A stretch of DNA of 64,000 bases from Taylorella equigenitalis ATCC 35865 (GCF_000276685.1 NC_018108.1:1426001-1490000), one strand, 5' to 3'; positions 25,855-36,607 are shown, numbered from the stretch's first letter. The notes: generated by a model not told the origin, from the letters alone. Numbers and translations are program-made.

Positions 25855-26919
25855 TTAATTCACCTTTTGTACAAGTTCACCACTTGCGTATTTTTGAGCC
25901 ATTTCAGAAAGCTCAACGGGTTTGATTTTAGAGGCATTGCCAGCTGTACCGAAAGCCTCGTATCTTGATATACATAATTGTTTTGCAGCTTCACGGGCTG
26001 GTTTGTTAAATTCACGAGGATCAAATTTGGATGGATTCTCATAAAGGAATTTTCTAACAGCAGCCGTCATAGCCAATCGTATGTCTGTGTCGATATTTAC
26101 TTTACGGACACCATACTTAATGGCTTCCTGTATCTCTTCTACAGGCACACCATAAGTTTCTTTCATATCACCGCCATACATTCGAATTTGCTCAAGATAC
26201 TCTTGAGGCACGCTTGAAGAGCCATGCATCACGATATGAGTATTTGGAAGTCTTGCGTTAATTTCCTTGATTCTTTGGATTGATAGTATGTCACCCGTAG
26301 GTTTGCGTGTGAACTTATAAGCACCATGGCTTGTACCAATCGCAATTGCTAAGGCATCAACTTGCGTAGCTTTAACAAATTCAGCAGCTTGCTCAGGGTC
26401 AGTAAGAAGCTGATCGCGAGTAAGTGTACCCTCTGCACCATGCCCGTCTTCTTTATCGCCTTTCATTGTTTCTAAGGAGCCCAGCACACCTAATTCTCCC
26501 TCTACAGAAACACCTATAGCATGTGCCATCTGAACAACTTCGCGAGTCGTCTCAACGTTATATTCATAAGTGGCAATGGTTTTGCCGTCAGGCATAAGAG
26601 ATCCATCCATCATCACGCTTGTAAAACCAAGATTTATAGCACCTCTGCAAACTTCAGGGGATTGTCCATGGTCCTGATGCATAACAATTGGAATTTCAGG
26701 ATATGCTTCTACTGCAGCCTGAATCAAATGCTTTAAAAAAGGCTCGCCAGCATATTTACGTGCACCTGCAGAAGCCTGCATAATTACGGGGCTGTTAGTT
26801 TCTTTTGCTGCTTCCATAATAGCTTGAACTTGCTCAAGATTATTTACGTTGAATGCAGGTATTCCGTATCCATTTTCTGCGGCATGATCAAGAAGCTGTC
26901 TCAATGAAACCAATGCCAT
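25855..26919 (-). CDS. fba: Class II fructose-bisphosphate aldolase
   Basis: Zinc-dependent aldolase interconverting fructose 1,6-bisphosphate (or sedoheptulose 1,7-bisphosphate) with triose phosphates. [13 protein letters not shown] holds the catalytic Asp and a zinc His, HGSSSVPQE the C-terminal zinc region, and [13 protein letters not shown] the phosphate site. 354 aa corresponds to the CbbA-like subtype. Strong AAGGAGAA ribosome binding site. It sits between the nitrilase-like gene and purC in one operon. Confidence 0.95.
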   Translation of the reverse strand: MALVSLRQLLDHAAENGYGIPAFNVNNLEQVQAIMEAAKETNSPVIMQASAGARKYAGEPFLKHLIQAAVEAYPEIPIVMHQDHGQSPEVCRGAINLGFTSVMMDGSLMPDGKTIATYEYNVETTREVVQMAHAIGVSVEGELGVLGSLETMKGDKEDGHGAEGTLTRDQLLTDPEQAAEFVKATQVDALAIAIGTSHGAYKFTRKPTGDILSIQRIKEINARLPNTHIVMHGSSSVPQEYLEQIRMYGGDMKETYGVPVEEIQEAIKYGVRKVNIDTDIRLAMTAAVRKFLYENPSKFDPREFNKPAREAAKQLCISRYEAFGTAGNASKIKPVELSEMAQKYASGELVQKVN

Positions 26920-26934
26920 ATAGTTCTCCTTTAT

Positions 26935-27744
26935 TTATGTAAGTCTGCGATTTGCAAGACAAGGTACGAGCTGTCTAACTTTATTAAGTCTATCTGAATT
27001 TATCTCGCTTACGATGACACCTTCTTCATCACCGCATCCATTAATTATAAAACCCAGCGGATCAATAATCATGCTAAGTCCTACGCCTTTTGGTCTAGTT
27101 TGTCCGCTTGCTAAAACGTAAGATGTATTTTCTATCGCCCTAGCTCTCAAAAGGATTTCCCAATGAGTCTCCTTAAATGCTCCAGTCACCCAATTAGCAC
27201 TTACAGAAAGAACGTTAGCTCCTAATTCAATAAGTGCACGGGCTAATTCTGGAAAGCGCAAGTCATAACAATTGATTAGTCCAATTTTAAATTCTTTGAT
27301 ATTAAAAATACCAAAATGAGAGCTGTCCTCTTGCAATGTTGCAGGTCTGACCTTGTCCGACTCCTTAAATGAAAAGGCATCATACACATGGATTTTTGAA
27401 TAATCGACTATTTGTAATCCATTTGGGTCGATTACTAGAAGATGATTTTCTATGCGAGAGTCATCTTCTATAGAACTATTAGAAAGTACACCAACAATTG
27501 TGTACATATTAAATTCTTTAGAAAATGCTTTTATCTCTTCAATAAATCTAGGCGTTTCTTCTTTAGCTAGTTTCTTAAGTACCTCTAATTCAGATGCAAA
27601 AGAACACATTGAAGCTTCAGGCAAAACAATTAACTCAGCATTTTGCTGAGCTGCACTCTCATATAAGCATTTTATTTTTTTAATATTTAAATCAATATCA
27701 TTGGTAGCTGGAAATTGCCCAACAGCAACTTTTAATACACTCAT
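26935..27744 (-). CDS. Carbon-nitrogen hydrolase (nitrilase superfamily, Nit1-like)
   Basis: 269-residue amidase with the full catalytic set: Glu43 (LPEAS), Lys117 (SKIHVYDAF) and Cys159 ([11 protein letters not shown]). The RFPELARAL stretch following Cys and [23 protein letters not shown] are typical of the Nit1/deaminated-glutathione-amidase and omega-amidase branch. The start overlaps the pgk stop by 4 nt. A metabolite-repair role, removing deaminated glutathione or similar, is inferred from family membership; the substrate is unknown. Confidence 0.82.
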   Translation of the reverse strand: MSVLKVAVGQFPATNDIDLNIKKIKCLYESAAQQNAELIVLPEASMCSFASELEVLKKLAKEETPRFIEEIKAFSKEFNMYTIVGVLSNSSIEDDSRIENHLLVIDPNGLQIVDYSKIHVYDAFSFKESDKVRPATLQEDSSHFGIFNIKEFKIGLINCYDLRFPELARALIELGANVLSVSANWVTGAFKETHWEILLRARAIENTSYVLASGQTRPKGVGLSMIIDPLGFIINGCGDEEGVIVSEINSDRLNKVRQLVPCLANRRLT

Positions 27745-28943
27745 TGTTTTGTATATCTTTCTTTTAGAATTTCAACAGCTGGAAGACCTTTACCTTCCAG
27801 GAATTCAAGAAAGGCCCCTCCACCAGTGGATATATAGTCAATTCCATTAGCCACGTCAAATTGGGCAATGGCTGCCAAAGTATCACCACCACCTGCAATT
27901 GAAAATGCACTAGATTGTGCAATAGCACTAGCAACTCTTTCCGTACCTTTAGAAAATGCAGGAAATTCAAATACACCTATAGGTCCATTCCAAACAATAG
28001 TACCCGCCCTACTAATGATATCGCACAACTTATCAACGCTCTGAACGCCTAAATCCATGATCATATCGTCTTCTGAGACATCAGAAATATTTTTAGGAAT
28101 AGCTGGACTTTCAATTGAAAATTCATTTCCAACAACTACATCTACAGGAATAGGCACAGAAGCAGAATGCTTTTCTAAGTTCTCAATAATCGACTTAGCT
28201 TGTGAAACTTGGTCAGGTTCAGATAGCGATTTTCCAATATTATGACCTGTAGCAAGCATAAATGTGTTGGCAATACCGCCTCCAACTATCAGTTGATCTA
28301 CCATATGTGAAAGGGATTCCAACACACTTAATTTTGTAGAAACCTTAGATCCTCCAACAACGGCTAGAAGTGGTCGTTTGGGATTTTCAAGGGCTTTTCC
28401 GAGTGCTTCGAGTTCAGCTTCCATCAATGGTCCTGCACAAGCCATATCCACAAATTTAGCAATACCATGAGTGGAGGCTTGAGCTCTGTGAGCAGTACCA
28501 AAAGCATCATTTACAAAGATATCGCAAAGGTGTGCCATTTTTTTTGCAAGTATATCGTCATTAGATTTTTCACCCACATTAAAGCGACAATTTTCTAAAA
28601 GCACAACTTGACCTGGCTTTACATCAACCCCGTCAACCCAATCTTTTACGAGTTTGACTTCCTGACCTAAAAGTAATGACATATGGTTGGCAATAGGCTT
28701 TAGCGAGTCATCTTCAGAATATTCACCCTCATTAGGTCTTCCAAGATGAGATGTAACCATAACAGCAGCACCCGCATCTAAAGCCATTTTTATACCAGGA
28801 AGGGATGATTTAATCCTGGTGTCTTCGGTTATCTGTTTGTTAGGACCGAGTGGTACATTGAGATCTGAGCGGAAAAAGACCTTTTTATCTTTCAAAAGCC
28901 CTTGTTCAACAAGCTCTCTAAGAGTTAGTAATGATAGTGACAT
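27741..28943 (-). CDS. pgk: Phosphoglycerate kinase
   Basis: Interconverts 1,3-bisphosphoglycerate and ATP with 3-phosphoglycerate. [10 protein letters not shown] near residue 25, the HLGRPNEGE loop, [11 protein letters not shown] and the C-terminal GGGDTLAAI are signatures. 400 aa is typical. It lies 5 nt downstream of gap. Confidence 0.96.
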   Translation of the reverse strand: MSLSLLTLRELVEQGLLKDKKVFFRSDLNVPLGPNKQITEDTRIKSSLPGIKMALDAGAAVMVTSHLGRPNEGEYSEDDSLKPIANHMSLLLGQEVKLVKDWVDGVDVKPGQVVLLENCRFNVGEKSNDDILAKKMAHLCDIFVNDAFGTAHRAQASTHGIAKFVDMACAGPLMEAELEALGKALENPKRPLLAVVGGSKVSTKLSVLESLSHMVDQLIVGGGIANTFMLATGHNIGKSLSEPDQVSQAKSIIENLEKHSASVPIPVDVVVGNEFSIESPAIPKNISDVSEDDMIMDLGVQSVDKLCDIISRAGTIVWNGPIGVFEFPAFSKGTERVASAIAQSSAFSIAGGGDTLAAIAQFDVANGIDYISTGGGAFLEFLEGKGLPAVEILKERYTKQ

Positions 28944-28948
28944 AATAT

Positions 28949-29962
28949 TTATTTTGCCTGCATCATAGCAACAGTAGTATCAAGCATTCGATTAGAAAAA
29001 CCCCACTCATTATCGTACCAAGATGAGACTTTAACCAAACTACCACTTGAAACTTTTGTTAAAGTTGAATCGTAAATGCTGGAAAAAGTGGAATGGTTAA
29101 AGTCGGAAGATACTAATAATTCATCATTAAACCCTAATATACCTTTGAGTTTTCCATTTGATGCTTCTTTTAAAACATTATTAATTTCATCGACAGATGT
29201 GTCCTTACTAGCTGAAAAAACTAAATCTACAAGGGACACATTAATTGTAGGAACACGTATAGCATAACCATCTAATTTACCTTGAAGTTCAGGAATAACC
29301 AATCCTAAAGCTGAAGCTGCTCCAGTTTTTGTTGGAATCATATTCATAGAAGCACTTCTGGCACGACGCATATCTTTATGTTTTACATCTGTTAGAACTT
29401 GGTCGTTGGTATATGCGTGAATTGTAGTCATTAAGCCAGATTCGATACCGATAGCGTCTTGTAGAGGTTTTACTAAGGGTGCTAAACAATTTGTTGTGCA
29501 TGAAGCATTTGATACTACTGTGTGTTCTTTTTTAAGGGTATCGTGGTTTACTCCGTAAACTATGGTGGCATCTACGTCATTACCACCAGGGGCAGAGATT
29601 AGGACTTTTTTTGCTCCCTGATCTAAATGAACTGAGGCTTTAGCTTTAGAGGTAAATACTCCCGTACACTCCATCACTACATCAATACCCAAATCATTCC
29701 ATGGGAGTTCTTTCACATCACGCGTACTAAATAATTTAATTCTATCTCCATTGATGACAAGATAGTCACCATCTAAGCTGACATCTGCATCGAATCTTCC
29801 GTGAGCAGTATCCCACTTAGTTAAGTGACGATTTACATCAGCATCGCCCATAGCGTTTATTGCAACGATTTCTAAATCATGTTTTTTTGCATACTCATAA
29901 TGAGCTCTAAGGGCCATACGGCCAATGCGACCGTAACCATTTATGGCAACACGAATTGTCAT
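28949..29962 (-). CDS. gap: Type I glyceraldehyde-3-phosphate dehydrogenase
   Basis: Interconverts glyceraldehyde-3-phosphate and 1,3-bisphosphoglycerate. Rossmann motif INGYGRIGR is at residues 8-16 and catalytic Cys155 in [27 protein letters not shown] closes the family pattern. At the usual NAD-specifying Asp after the second beta strand (VAIND in E. coli GapA) this protein has VAINA (Ala37). That resembles NADP-using GapB-type enzymes, so cofactor and direction (gluconeogenic) are open. It sits 2 nt after tkt. Confidence 0.94.
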   Translation of the reverse strand: MTIRVAINGYGRIGRMALRAHYEYAKKHDLEIVAINAMGDADVNRHLTKWDTAHGRFDADVSLDGDYLVINGDRIKLFSTRDVKELPWNDLGIDVVMECTGVFTSKAKASVHLDQGAKKVLISAPGGNDVDATIVYGVNHDTLKKEHTVVSNASCTTNCLAPLVKPLQDAIGIESGLMTTIHAYTNDQVLTDVKHKDMRRARSASMNMIPTKTGAASALGLVIPELQGKLDGYAIRVPTINVSLVDLVFSASKDTSVDEINNVLKEASNGKLKGILGFNDELLVSSDFNHSTFSSIYDSTLTKVSSGSLVKVSSWYDNEWGFSNRMLDTTVAMMQAK

Positions 29963-29964
29963 TT

Positions 29965-31989
29965 TTACTCCTTAATTGAAGTTTTAACTAGTTTTATTAA
30001 TTTTTCTGATGTGAGACCGAAGTAATTAAAAAGATCGTTAGCAGGGGCTGACTCGCCAAATGAATCTATGCCTAAAACAGCACCGTCAAGCCCTACGTAT
30101 TTATACCAAGGACCAGTAGTACCCGCTTCAATAACGATTTTAGGAAGTTTTCTAGGTAGTACTTCTTCTTTGTATTCTTCTGACTGCCTATCAAAAACTG
30201 TTGTGGAAGGCATGGAAACAACAGTCACAGGAATGCCCTCCTCTTTTAACTGTACTTGTGCATCCATAGCAATTTGTACTTCAGAACCTGTAGCAATAAT
30301 AATGGCTTTAGGATTAACAATAGCCCTAAGAACATATCCGCCTTTGGATATATTGGATAGACTTTCTTCATCTCTTGCAATAAAAGGTAGATTTTGTCTA
30401 GAAAGCAAAAGAGCACTTGGACCATTTCTTGTAACGGCAGAACCCCATGCATAGGCGGTTTCCGTAGTATCGCATGGTCTCCAAACATCAAGATTTGGAA
30501 TTAATCTAAGGCTCCAAGCATGCTCTATGGATTGGTGTGTAGGTCCATCTTCCCCCACACCTATGGAATCATGAGTAAACACATGAACAACTTTTTGATT
30601 CATAAGAGCCGACATGCGGATACCATTTCTGGAATAATCCGAAAACGTTAAAAAAGTGCCACCGAACGGAAGGTATCCACCGTGCAATGAAACTCCATTC
30701 ATAATGGCCGCCATACCAAATTCTCTAACACCATAATTTATGTGGCGACCAAATGTAATATTACCTGTACCAGATCTCACAGGTTTAGCTTCCGGCCAGC
30801 TTGTTAAATTTGATGAGGTTAAATCAGCCGACCCCCCTAACAACTCTGGAAGAATCTCAGCTAATTTTGTAATAACATTTTGAGATGATTTTCTGGTGGC
30901 AATAGATTTCTGCTCACCTAAAACTTGTTCTATATAAGTCTTAAATTTAGCTTCGAAGTCGGAAGGCAATTGTCCAGTCATGCGTCGTTCGTACTCATTT
31001 GCTAAATCAGGGTACTGAACCTTATAACTAGCCCATACGGAATCCCATACAGCCTGTTGACCAGCTCCTTTAGTAATGTGACTCCATGAATCTAATACAT
31101 CTTTAGGTACTTCAAAGTCCCCATAATTAATACCAAGAGTTTTCCTAGTTTCTAGGATTTCATCTGAACCAAGAGGAGAACCATGAGCTTTTTCTGACCC
31201 TTGAACTTTTGGAGATCCTTTACCAATTACAGTTTTGCATATGATTAGAGTAGGTCCCGTATCTAGTTGACGAGAAAATTCTTGGGCTTTTTTTATAGCT
31301 AAATCAACAGCACTAACGTCATGCCCATCAATACCATCTATAACCTGCCAGCCATAAGATTCAAAGCGAAGTTTTGTATTTTCATTAAACCATGGATGTA
31401 TCTGACCATCAATTGATATGCCGTTACTATCATAAAGAACTATAAGCTTATTTAACTTAAGTGTCCCTGCCAATGAGAAAACCTCATGCGACACACCCTC
31501 CATAAGACAACCATCACCAGCAAATGCATATGTAAAATGATCAACTATCTTATGCTCATCTCTATTAAATTCCTGAGCTAGTAAGGCTTCAGATAAGGCG
31601 AATCCCACAGCATTTCCGATACCCTGACCTAAAGGACCAGTTGTAGTTTCTACTCCTGGGGTAATCCCAAACTCTGGATGACCAGGAGTTTTTGAGTGAA
31701 GCTGCCTAAAATCCTTTAAATCTTCAATGCTCAGACCGTAACCAGTAAGAAAAAGCAATGAGTACAAAAGCATAGAAGCATGACCATTAGATAAAACAAA
31801 TCTATCCCTGTCATACCATTTTGGGTTAAGTGGATTGTGTTTTAAATTTTTATGCCAAAGGGCAACAGCCATCTCTGCCATACCCATGGGAGCACCTGGA
31901 TGACCAGAATTAGCTTTTTGGACTGCGTCCATAGTTAATGAACGTATTGCGTTTGCGAGGTATGAATCAGGAACTTGAGGCTTATTCAT
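29965..31989 (-). CDS. tkt: Transketolase
   Basis: Thiamine-diphosphate enzyme moving two-carbon units in the pentose phosphate/Calvin-type network. [19 protein letters not shown] near the N terminus is the family start. [12 protein letters not shown] is the ThDP motif (GDG...), and [18 protein letters not shown] belongs to the pyrimidine domain. I start at ATG 31989 ([11 protein letters not shown]); an in-frame TTG at 32004 is possible. First gene of the nine-gene minus-strand operon reaching 22316; no strong ribosome binding site for either start. Confidence 0.94.
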   Translation of the reverse strand: MNKPQVPDSYLANAIRSLTMDAVQKANSGHPGAPMGMAEMAVALWHKNLKHNPLNPKWYDRDRFVLSNGHASMLLYSLLFLTGYGLSIEDLKDFRQLHSKTPGHPEFGITPGVETTTGPLGQGIGNAVGFALSEALLAQEFNRDEHKIVDHFTYAFAGDGCLMEGVSHEVFSLAGTLKLNKLIVLYDSNGISIDGQIHPWFNENTKLRFESYGWQVIDGIDGHDVSAVDLAIKKAQEFSRQLDTGPTLIICKTVIGKGSPKVQGSEKAHGSPLGSDEILETRKTLGINYGDFEVPKDVLDSWSHITKGAGQQAVWDSVWASYKVQYPDLANEYERRMTGQLPSDFEAKFKTYIEQVLGEQKSIATRKSSQNVITKLAEILPELLGGSADLTSSNLTSWPEAKPVRSGTGNITFGRHINYGVREFGMAAIMNGVSLHGGYLPFGGTFLTFSDYSRNGIRMSALMNQKVVHVFTHDSIGVGEDGPTHQSIEHAWSLRLIPNLDVWRPCDTTETAYAWGSAVTRNGPSALLLSRQNLPFIARDEESLSNISKGGYVLRAIVNPKAIIIATGSEVQIAMDAQVQLKEEGIPVTVVSMPSTTVFDRQSEEYKEEVLPRKLPKIVIEAGTTGPWYKYVGLDGAVLGIDSFGESAPANDLFNYFGLTSEKLIKLVKTSIKE

Positions 31990-32023
31990 GAAGTTAATAG
32001 TCAATTAGGTCCAAAATAATGCG

Positions 32024-32029
32024 TATAAT
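32024..32029 (+). promoter_or_regulatory. Candidate -10 element for rsmE
   Basis: Perfect TATAAT 33 nt before the rsmE start in the 72-bp spacer shared with divergent tkt. The -35 region (about 32001-32006, TCAATT) is poor. The tkt operon promoter must lie in the same spacer, but I cannot place it with confidence. Confidence 0.35.
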
Positions 32030-32061
32030 TTTAACATTAGGAAAAATCATAACTAATCTTA

Positions 32062-32796
32062 ATGCTAACACCCCGTTTTTTTTATACCCTACCCTTAGAG
32101 ATTGGCTCTACTATTAAGCTTCCAAAGGATATAACAAACCACGCAGGTCGTTCCCTTAGACTTAAAGAAGGTACAAAAATATCTCTTTTCAGTGGAGATA
32201 ATACTGAATATCACGGCACGATTTCTTTTAATAGTTCAGATGCTTTTTTTAACGTAGAAGATATCAAAGAAATTTCAAGAGAGCTTCCTTTAAGGATTGG
32301 TCTTGCCCAGGGACTTGCAACAGGCGACAAAATGGACTTCATAATAGAAAAAGCCGTAGAAATTGGTGTTAGTGATTTCTACCCTATCATTGCCAAAAGA
32401 TCAGTACTTAAATTAAATAATGAAAAGCTTGAAAAAAAACTTGCACACTGGAGTCGAATAATTATTTCGGCCTCTGAACAATGTGGCAGAAATAAAATAA
32501 TGCAATTGCATCAACCACAGGATATAAATGAATTTATACAAAACACAAGTGATTCGCTTTATCTGATTGCCCATCCAGATGCACAATCAAACTTTTTAGG
32601 CACGGCTGAAACAGAGGATTTTGATAATTCTATTGTTTTAATAGGACCAGAAGGCGGATGGGACTCTACAGAGTTGGAAAAATTAAGAAAAGAAAATTCA
32701 AGATTAATAAGTTTGGGACAGAGGGTACTAAGAACTGAAACAGCAGGGATTGTAACTGTAAGCTACCTAACTGCAATTATTCAGAATCGTCCGTAA
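32062..32796 (+). CDS. rsmE: 16S rRNA (uracil(1498)-N3)-methyltransferase RsmE
   Basis: SPOUT-class methyltransferase modifying U1498 of 16S rRNA. Its knot region shows LIGPEGGWDSTELE and SLGQRVLRTETA, both diagnostic. The N-terminal PUA-like domain contains NHAGRSLRLKEG. 244 aa is standard. It is divergent from tkt and converges on the barstar-like gene, overlapping it by 20 nt. Confidence 0.94.
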   Translation: MLTPRFFYTLPLEIGSTIKLPKDITNHAGRSLRLKEGTKISLFSGDNTEYHGTISFNSSDAFFNVEDIKEISRELPLRIGLAQGLATGDKMDFIIEKAVEIGVSDFYPIIAKRSVLKLNNEKLEKKLAHWSRIIISASEQCGRNKIMQLHQPQDINEFIQNTSDSLYLIAHPDAQSNFLGTAETEDFDNSIVLIGPEGGWDSTELEKLRKENSRLISLGQRVLRTETAGIVTVSYLTAIIQNRP

Positions 32797-33256
32797 TATT
32801 CCCCGCATATCTCTCAGGCTCTACCCCAGGTTCAGGTGCAGAAAGTTCACCCGCATGGTCAATAAAATATATAAAAGTTTTTTCGTACTTTTTAGCGATG
32901 TTACAGGTGTCTTTTAATATTTTGAGAATTTGCTTCGTATCTGCCGATAACTCAGGATCGCCAGTGTGTAATTGGGTAAACCATAACACGTAACCCTCTT
33001 TTTGCTCTTCCAAAGTCTCTGACAAACAATCGGCAAACGCATCCAAATCCTTTCCGAAGAAAACTGGATAATCAACTGATTTAGAAACCGCTCTCAATAT
33101 AGCTGATAGATTTCTAGCACGTGAACAGTCACACTCAAAAAACGCTAAACCTGAATCAACAGCCGCATCGATGATTTCATCTTTAGAATCTAAATAACTA
33201 GAAGGTAACTCAGCCGATTTAGACAAAACCTTAGAGAAATCAACTTTTTTATTCAT
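32777..33256 (-). CDS. Barstar-like (barnase inhibitor fold) protein, no partner nearby
   Basis: 159-residue acidic protein. The central part matches the barstar family: a beta strand and helix (GLAFFECDCSRARNLSAIL) followed by the hallmark YPVFFGKDLDAFADCLSE, then GYVLWFT. Barstar inhibits extracellular RNases of the barnase type. No RNase or toxin domain is recognisable in the neighbouring genes, so this is an orphan immunity-like gene or a house-keeping barstar homologue. It overlaps the 3' end of rsmE by 20 nt. Confidence 0.75.
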   Translation of the reverse strand: MNKKVDFSKVLSKSAELPSSYLDSKDEIIDAAVDSGLAFFECDCSRARNLSAILRAVSKSVDYPVFFGKDLDAFADCLSETLEEQKEGYVLWFTQLHTGDPELSADTKQILKILKDTCNIAKKYEKTFIYFIDHAGELSAPEPGVEPERYAGNITDDSE

Positions 33257-33343
33257 TTAAAGCCTCTGAAAAAGCACTGGAAATTGCAATTTCAAAATTA
33301 AATAGCAACTCATGCTATAAGTCAATAGATTGTTAGCAAACTG

Positions 33344-34243
33344 TCACGTATTTTCGTTGTATTCGTCCTCATATCCAAAAATACCCTCAGGATCCATTAA
33401 CATTTTAAGATCCAATAAGCTTACTGGATTAATATGAAACTCCCAATCATCTTCGAAAATCGTTTTATTTTTAGGAATTATTTTTTTAGGTGGCAATGCT
33501 TTTAAATGAAACCTATTCGCCCATAGATAACAACCTTTTTGCCCTAAAAAAACTCTACCCAAATTTATATCTGTAATTTTTTTATACAGGCTATCAAATC
33601 TTAGTTCGTTCGGCCAAAAGCCAGAATCTAACAATTCCACAATTTCACTTGTTTGAGAAATTTTAAAAAGTTCAGGTATACATTTATTAAGAAGTGTATT
33701 ATTTAATACCGAAGTAGATTCCAAACCGAAAGCCCCTAAGGTTCCCTGTAATTGATTACTAAAAATAGCCTCAACATCAAGCAATCCCGATGTAATGCTG
33801 TAATATGGTCGCTCATCGTGGAATATAGGATTATTAAACCACTGCGATAAATTAAGATTTGGAGGAACATATTCAAATTGATGGTACCCGATTCTAAATA
33901 AATCACCACACAAACTATTAAATGATGCCATACACTCGCCTTCTGATATTGATATTGGAATTGCTTCCTCAATAACATCAAATATCAAAGAAGACCGCCC
34001 TGAGACTGCTTCTTGATCTACTAATTTCTTATATAAGAAAGCCACTTTATGGTCAGAACAAATCCCTAATAGAGTAGGGATTAATTTATTATCCCTTAAC
34101 TCGATGTAGGCTATATTCAGATTCGAATCAATAATTTTCAAATCACACAAAGTTAATCTCTGGACCCTATGTAAAAACAACTCCCAATCAGTTTTAGGAA
34201 TTAATCCTTTATGTCCAAACTTAAAAAAATCCCTTCTATGCAT
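33344..34243 (-). CDS. Diverged FAD-linked-oxidase-like protein
   Basis: 299 residues starting MHRRDFFKFGHKGLIPK. The middle has traits of a PCMH/VAO-type FAD-binding domain: SGRSSLIFDV, SEGECMASFNSLCGDLF, and a stretch after LNLSQWFNNP ending LLDVEAIFSN. The C terminus LLDLKMLMDPEGIFGY resembles the LKxxLDPxGIxNPG tail of FAD-linked oxidases. Normal FAD contact motifs are weak, so it may be a degraded or non-catalytic relative. The assignment is tentative. Divergent from ubiD with a 45-bp spacer that holds a GTGGCAAT word. Confidence 0.5.
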   Translation of the reverse strand: MHRRDFFKFGHKGLIPKTDWELFLHRVQRLTLCDLKIIDSNLNIAYIELRDNKLIPTLLGICSDHKVAFLYKKLVDQEAVSGRSSLIFDVIEEAIPISISEGECMASFNSLCGDLFRIGYHQFEYVPPNLNLSQWFNNPIFHDERPYYSITSGLLDVEAIFSNQLQGTLGAFGLESTSVLNNTLLNKCIPELFKISQTSEIVELLDSGFWPNELRFDSLYKKITDINLGRVFLGQKGCYLWANRFHLKALPPKKIIPKNKTIFEDDWEFHINPVSLLDLKMLMDPEGIFGYEDEYNENT

Positions 34244-34269
34244 GTTTTAATTTAATATAGAGTAATTCC

Positions 34270-34277
34270 GTGGCAAT
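34270..34277 (+). repeat. Intergenic copy of the GTGGCAAT word
   Basis: GTGGCAAT followed by A in the 45-bp divergent spacer before ubiD, 12 nt from its start. It is the only copy of the dispersed word that lies clear of coding sequence, so coding constraint cannot explain it. Confidence 0.6.
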
Positions 34278-34288
34278 ATTTATATAAG

Positions 34289-35815
34289 ATGCAATACAAA
34301 GACTTACGTGACTTTCTAAAACAATTAGAAAAGCGAAATGATTTAAAGAATATTAACACTTCTATTTCTACCAATTTGGAGATAACTGAAATTAGTGACA
34401 GGGTGCTACGTAATTCTGGACCTGCTCTTTTATTTAATAGTGTTCTACATAACTCACAAAAATCAAAAATGCCCGTGCTTACAAATTTATTTGGGACACC
34501 TGACCGTGTAGCATGGGGTATGGGAGCCGAAGATCTAGGAGCTTTAAGAGATGTGGGTTTATTACTATCGGAGCTTAAGGAACCACAGGCACCTTCAGGA
34601 CTTAAAGATGCTTTCAGCAAAGTCTCCATGCTCAAATCAGCCTTATGGGATATGCAAGCCAAAAAGGTGTCCAAGCCTGCATGTCAGGAGATAATCTTAG
34701 AAGGAAACCAGGTTAATTTAGAAGATTTACCTATACAAAAATGCTGGCCTGGGGATATTGCTCCATTAATCACTTGGGGACTGGTTATTACAAAAGGACC
34801 TCGTGCTAAAAGACAGAATATAGGAATATACAGACAGCAATTATTAGGTCCAAATAAATTAATCATGCGATGGCTGGATCATAGAGGTGGTGCTCTAGAT
34901 TTCAGAGATTTTAGAATTGCTAAACCAGGTCAACCCTTTCCGATTAGCGTTGCAATTGGAGCTGATCCAGCAACTATACTAGCCGCAGTAACTCCTATTC
35001 CAGACAGTCTTTCGGAATATCAATTCGCCGGCCTCCTAAGAGGCTCCAGAACAGAACTCGCCAAATCCGTTGGCAATGACCTTCAAGTCCCCGCATCCGC
35101 AGAAATTGTACTTGAAGGTCATATATTGCCAACCACTCACCCCAAAGCAGATTCCCAATTCATACGGGATGGCTTCGAATACGAAATGGCACTAGAAGGT
35201 CCCTATGGCGACCACACAGGGTATTACAATGAGCAAGAATGGTTTCCAGTATTCACTATTGACAGAATTACTATGAGAGAAAATCCTATCTACCATAGTA
35301 CCCATACAGGCAAACCTCCTGATGAACCTGCTGTCCTCGGTCTTGCCCTAAACGAGGTATTTATCCCATTGCTTCAAAAAACATTCCCCGAGATTGTAGA
35401 TTTTTATTTGCCGCCTGAGGGATGTAGTTATAGGGTAGCCGTAGTTTCTATTAGAAAGCAATATGCTGGACACGCTAAAAGAGTGATGTTTGGCATATGG
35501 AGCGTTTTACGTCAATTTATGTATACCAAATTTATTATTGTCGTGGATGAAGGTGTTGACATACGAGATTGGAAAGAAGTTATTTGGGCAGTGAGTACAC
35601 GCATGGACCCTGTTAGAGATATAGTTCAAGTTAAAAATACACCCATTGATTATTTAGATTTCGCTTCTCCAGTATCTGGTCTGGGAGGTAAACTCGGTAT
35701 GGATGCAACTAATAAGTGGTCTGGAGAAACAGATAGAGAATGGGGTATCCCAATTACTATGGATAAATCTATTAAAGAAAAAATAGATAACCTATGGTCA
35801 GAAATGTTTGGTTAA
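34289..35815 (+). CDS. ubiD: 4-hydroxy-3-polyprenylbenzoate decarboxylase UbiD
   Basis: Prenylated-FMN-dependent decarboxylase of ubiquinone synthesis. [19 protein letters not shown], the [19 protein letters not shown] segment, [13 protein letters not shown] and the C-terminal [13 protein letters not shown] are characteristic. 508 aa is normal. The prFMN-making partner UbiX is not in the window. No clear Shine-Dalgarno precedes the ATG. Confidence 0.94.
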   Translation: MQYKDLRDFLKQLEKRNDLKNINTSISTNLEITEISDRVLRNSGPALLFNSVLHNSQKSKMPVLTNLFGTPDRVAWGMGAEDLGALRDVGLLLSELKEPQAPSGLKDAFSKVSMLKSALWDMQAKKVSKPACQEIILEGNQVNLEDLPIQKCWPGDIAPLITWGLVITKGPRAKRQNIGIYRQQLLGPNKLIMRWLDHRGGALDFRDFRIAKPGQPFPISVAIGADPATILAAVTPIPDSLSEYQFAGLLRGSRTELAKSVGNDLQVPASAEIVLEGHILPTTHPKADSQFIRDGFEYEMALEGPYGDHTGYYNEQEWFPVFTIDRITMRENPIYHSTHTGKPPDEPAVLGLALNEVFIPLLQKTFPEIVDFYLPPEGCSYRVAVVSIRKQYAGHAKRVMFGIWSVLRQFMYTKFIIVVDEGVDIRDWKEVIWAVSTRMDPVRDIVQVKNTPIDYLDFASPVSGLGGKLGMDATNKWSGETDREWGIPITMDKSIKEKIDNLWSEMFG

Positions 35816-35832
35816 ATATTTCTATCCAAATA

Positions 35833-35857
35833 AAAACGCTCCATCTAGAAGCGTTTT
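35833..35857. terminator. Bidirectional terminator between ubiD and the yqjK-like gene
   Basis: AAAACGCT (35833-35840) and AGCGTTTT (35850-35857) form an 8-bp stem with a 9-nt loop; A/T runs lie at both feet. It separates two converging genes. Confidence 0.65.
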
Positions 35858-35880
35858 GTACGGTATTATGTAGCGTTTTA

Positions 35881-36198
35881 CTATCTAAATCTTTTGGTGA
35901 TAAACCAAGTGGCTAAACCCAAGGCTACGTTTCTTAATAGACGATTTTTAGTTTTAGTCATACCCAACAAACCCTTAGCGATTACTAAGCTAAGTCGTGG
36001 ATTTCTACCTAACCAACTAAAAGTTCTAGGTGCATCTGGAAGTGCTCCAGTGACTAAACTACGACCCTTAGACATAACATAATTAGTTAATACTTCAGGA
36101 TCTAAATCATCTCTAAGTTTATAAAACCCATTAACCAATTGACGACGATCGATACTAGCTTGAACCTGTAGGGCATCAAGTTTAGATTTGTTATCCAT
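35881..36198 (-). CDS. Hypothetical protein, YqjK-position gene of a yqjDE-like cluster
   Basis: 105 residues: an N-terminal charged helix, then a basic C-terminal half (RLLRNVALGLATWFITKRFR) with one weak hydrophobic segment. It is third in the order yqjD-yqjE-this gene, the place of yqjK in enterobacteria, and overlaps the yqjE-like gene by 8 nt. Sequence alone does not prove a YqjK family match. A role at the inner membrane with its neighbours is inferred. Confidence 0.65.
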   Translation of the reverse strand: MDNKSKLDALQVQASIDRRQLVNGFYKLRDDLDPEVLTNYVMSKGRSLVTGALPDAPRTFSWLGRNPRLSLVIAKGLLGMTKTKNRLLRNVALGLATWFITKRFR

Positions 36199-36607
36199 TT
36201 ATCTTACCTCCGTCAGAGTTAAGAATATCCATAGAAGTAGGAAATTCAGGATGGTCTTTGAAGTACTCAGCATCCTCTTTAAGAGTTTTAATTGTATACT
36301 CAAACGCAGGAGCTTTTAACTGTGCACTAGCTCTAGCAACCGCAAGATATGCAATCACTAAATATATAAGTGGTAATAGACAAACAACCCAATATCTGTA
36401 CTCTGTCTCCCAAGTTAAAAAGATTATGGAGAAAGATAAAAGAGCAAGCCCTAATAAAGCGAATATAACTGCTGCAACTCCCCAAATAATAGCTTGAGTG
36501 TATTGTGCTCTAGCTTGAGAAAGTTCTACACCGAAAATCTTACCCCTCGTTTCTGAGTAGGTTACGAAGCTATTAATAAGCTGGGCAACGGTTTGTCTTA
36601 AATTCAT
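36191..36607 (-). CDS. yqjE: Phage-holin-family (YqjE-like) inner-membrane protein
   Basis: 138 residues from ATG 36607 (MNLRQTVAQLINSF). Two transmembrane helices at about residues 39-60 and 68-92 (WGVAAVIFALLGLALLSFSI; YWVVCLLPLIYLVIAYLAV) are flanked by amphipathic helices, the layout of the PF07332 family. The name refers to a superficial likeness to holins; no lysis role is implied. An upstream in-frame ATG at 36652 would start inside the terminator hairpin of yqjD and is rejected. It is downstream of yqjD and overlaps the next gene by 8 nt. Confidence 0.78.
   Translation of the reverse strand: MNLRQTVAQLINSFVTYSETRGKIFGVELSQARAQYTQAIIWGVAAVIFALLGLALLSFSIIFLTWETEYRYWVVCLLPLIYLVIAYLAVARASAQLKAPAFEYTIKTLKEDAEYFKDHPEFPTSMDILNSDGGKING

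Noticed and set aside
35071-35131. Inverted TGGCAAT pair spaced 54 bp, same spacing as 47929-47989, as a structured element
   Set aside because: Both pairs are inside coding sequence and too far apart for a terminator hairpin; identical spacing of two pairs among 63 words is plausible by chance.
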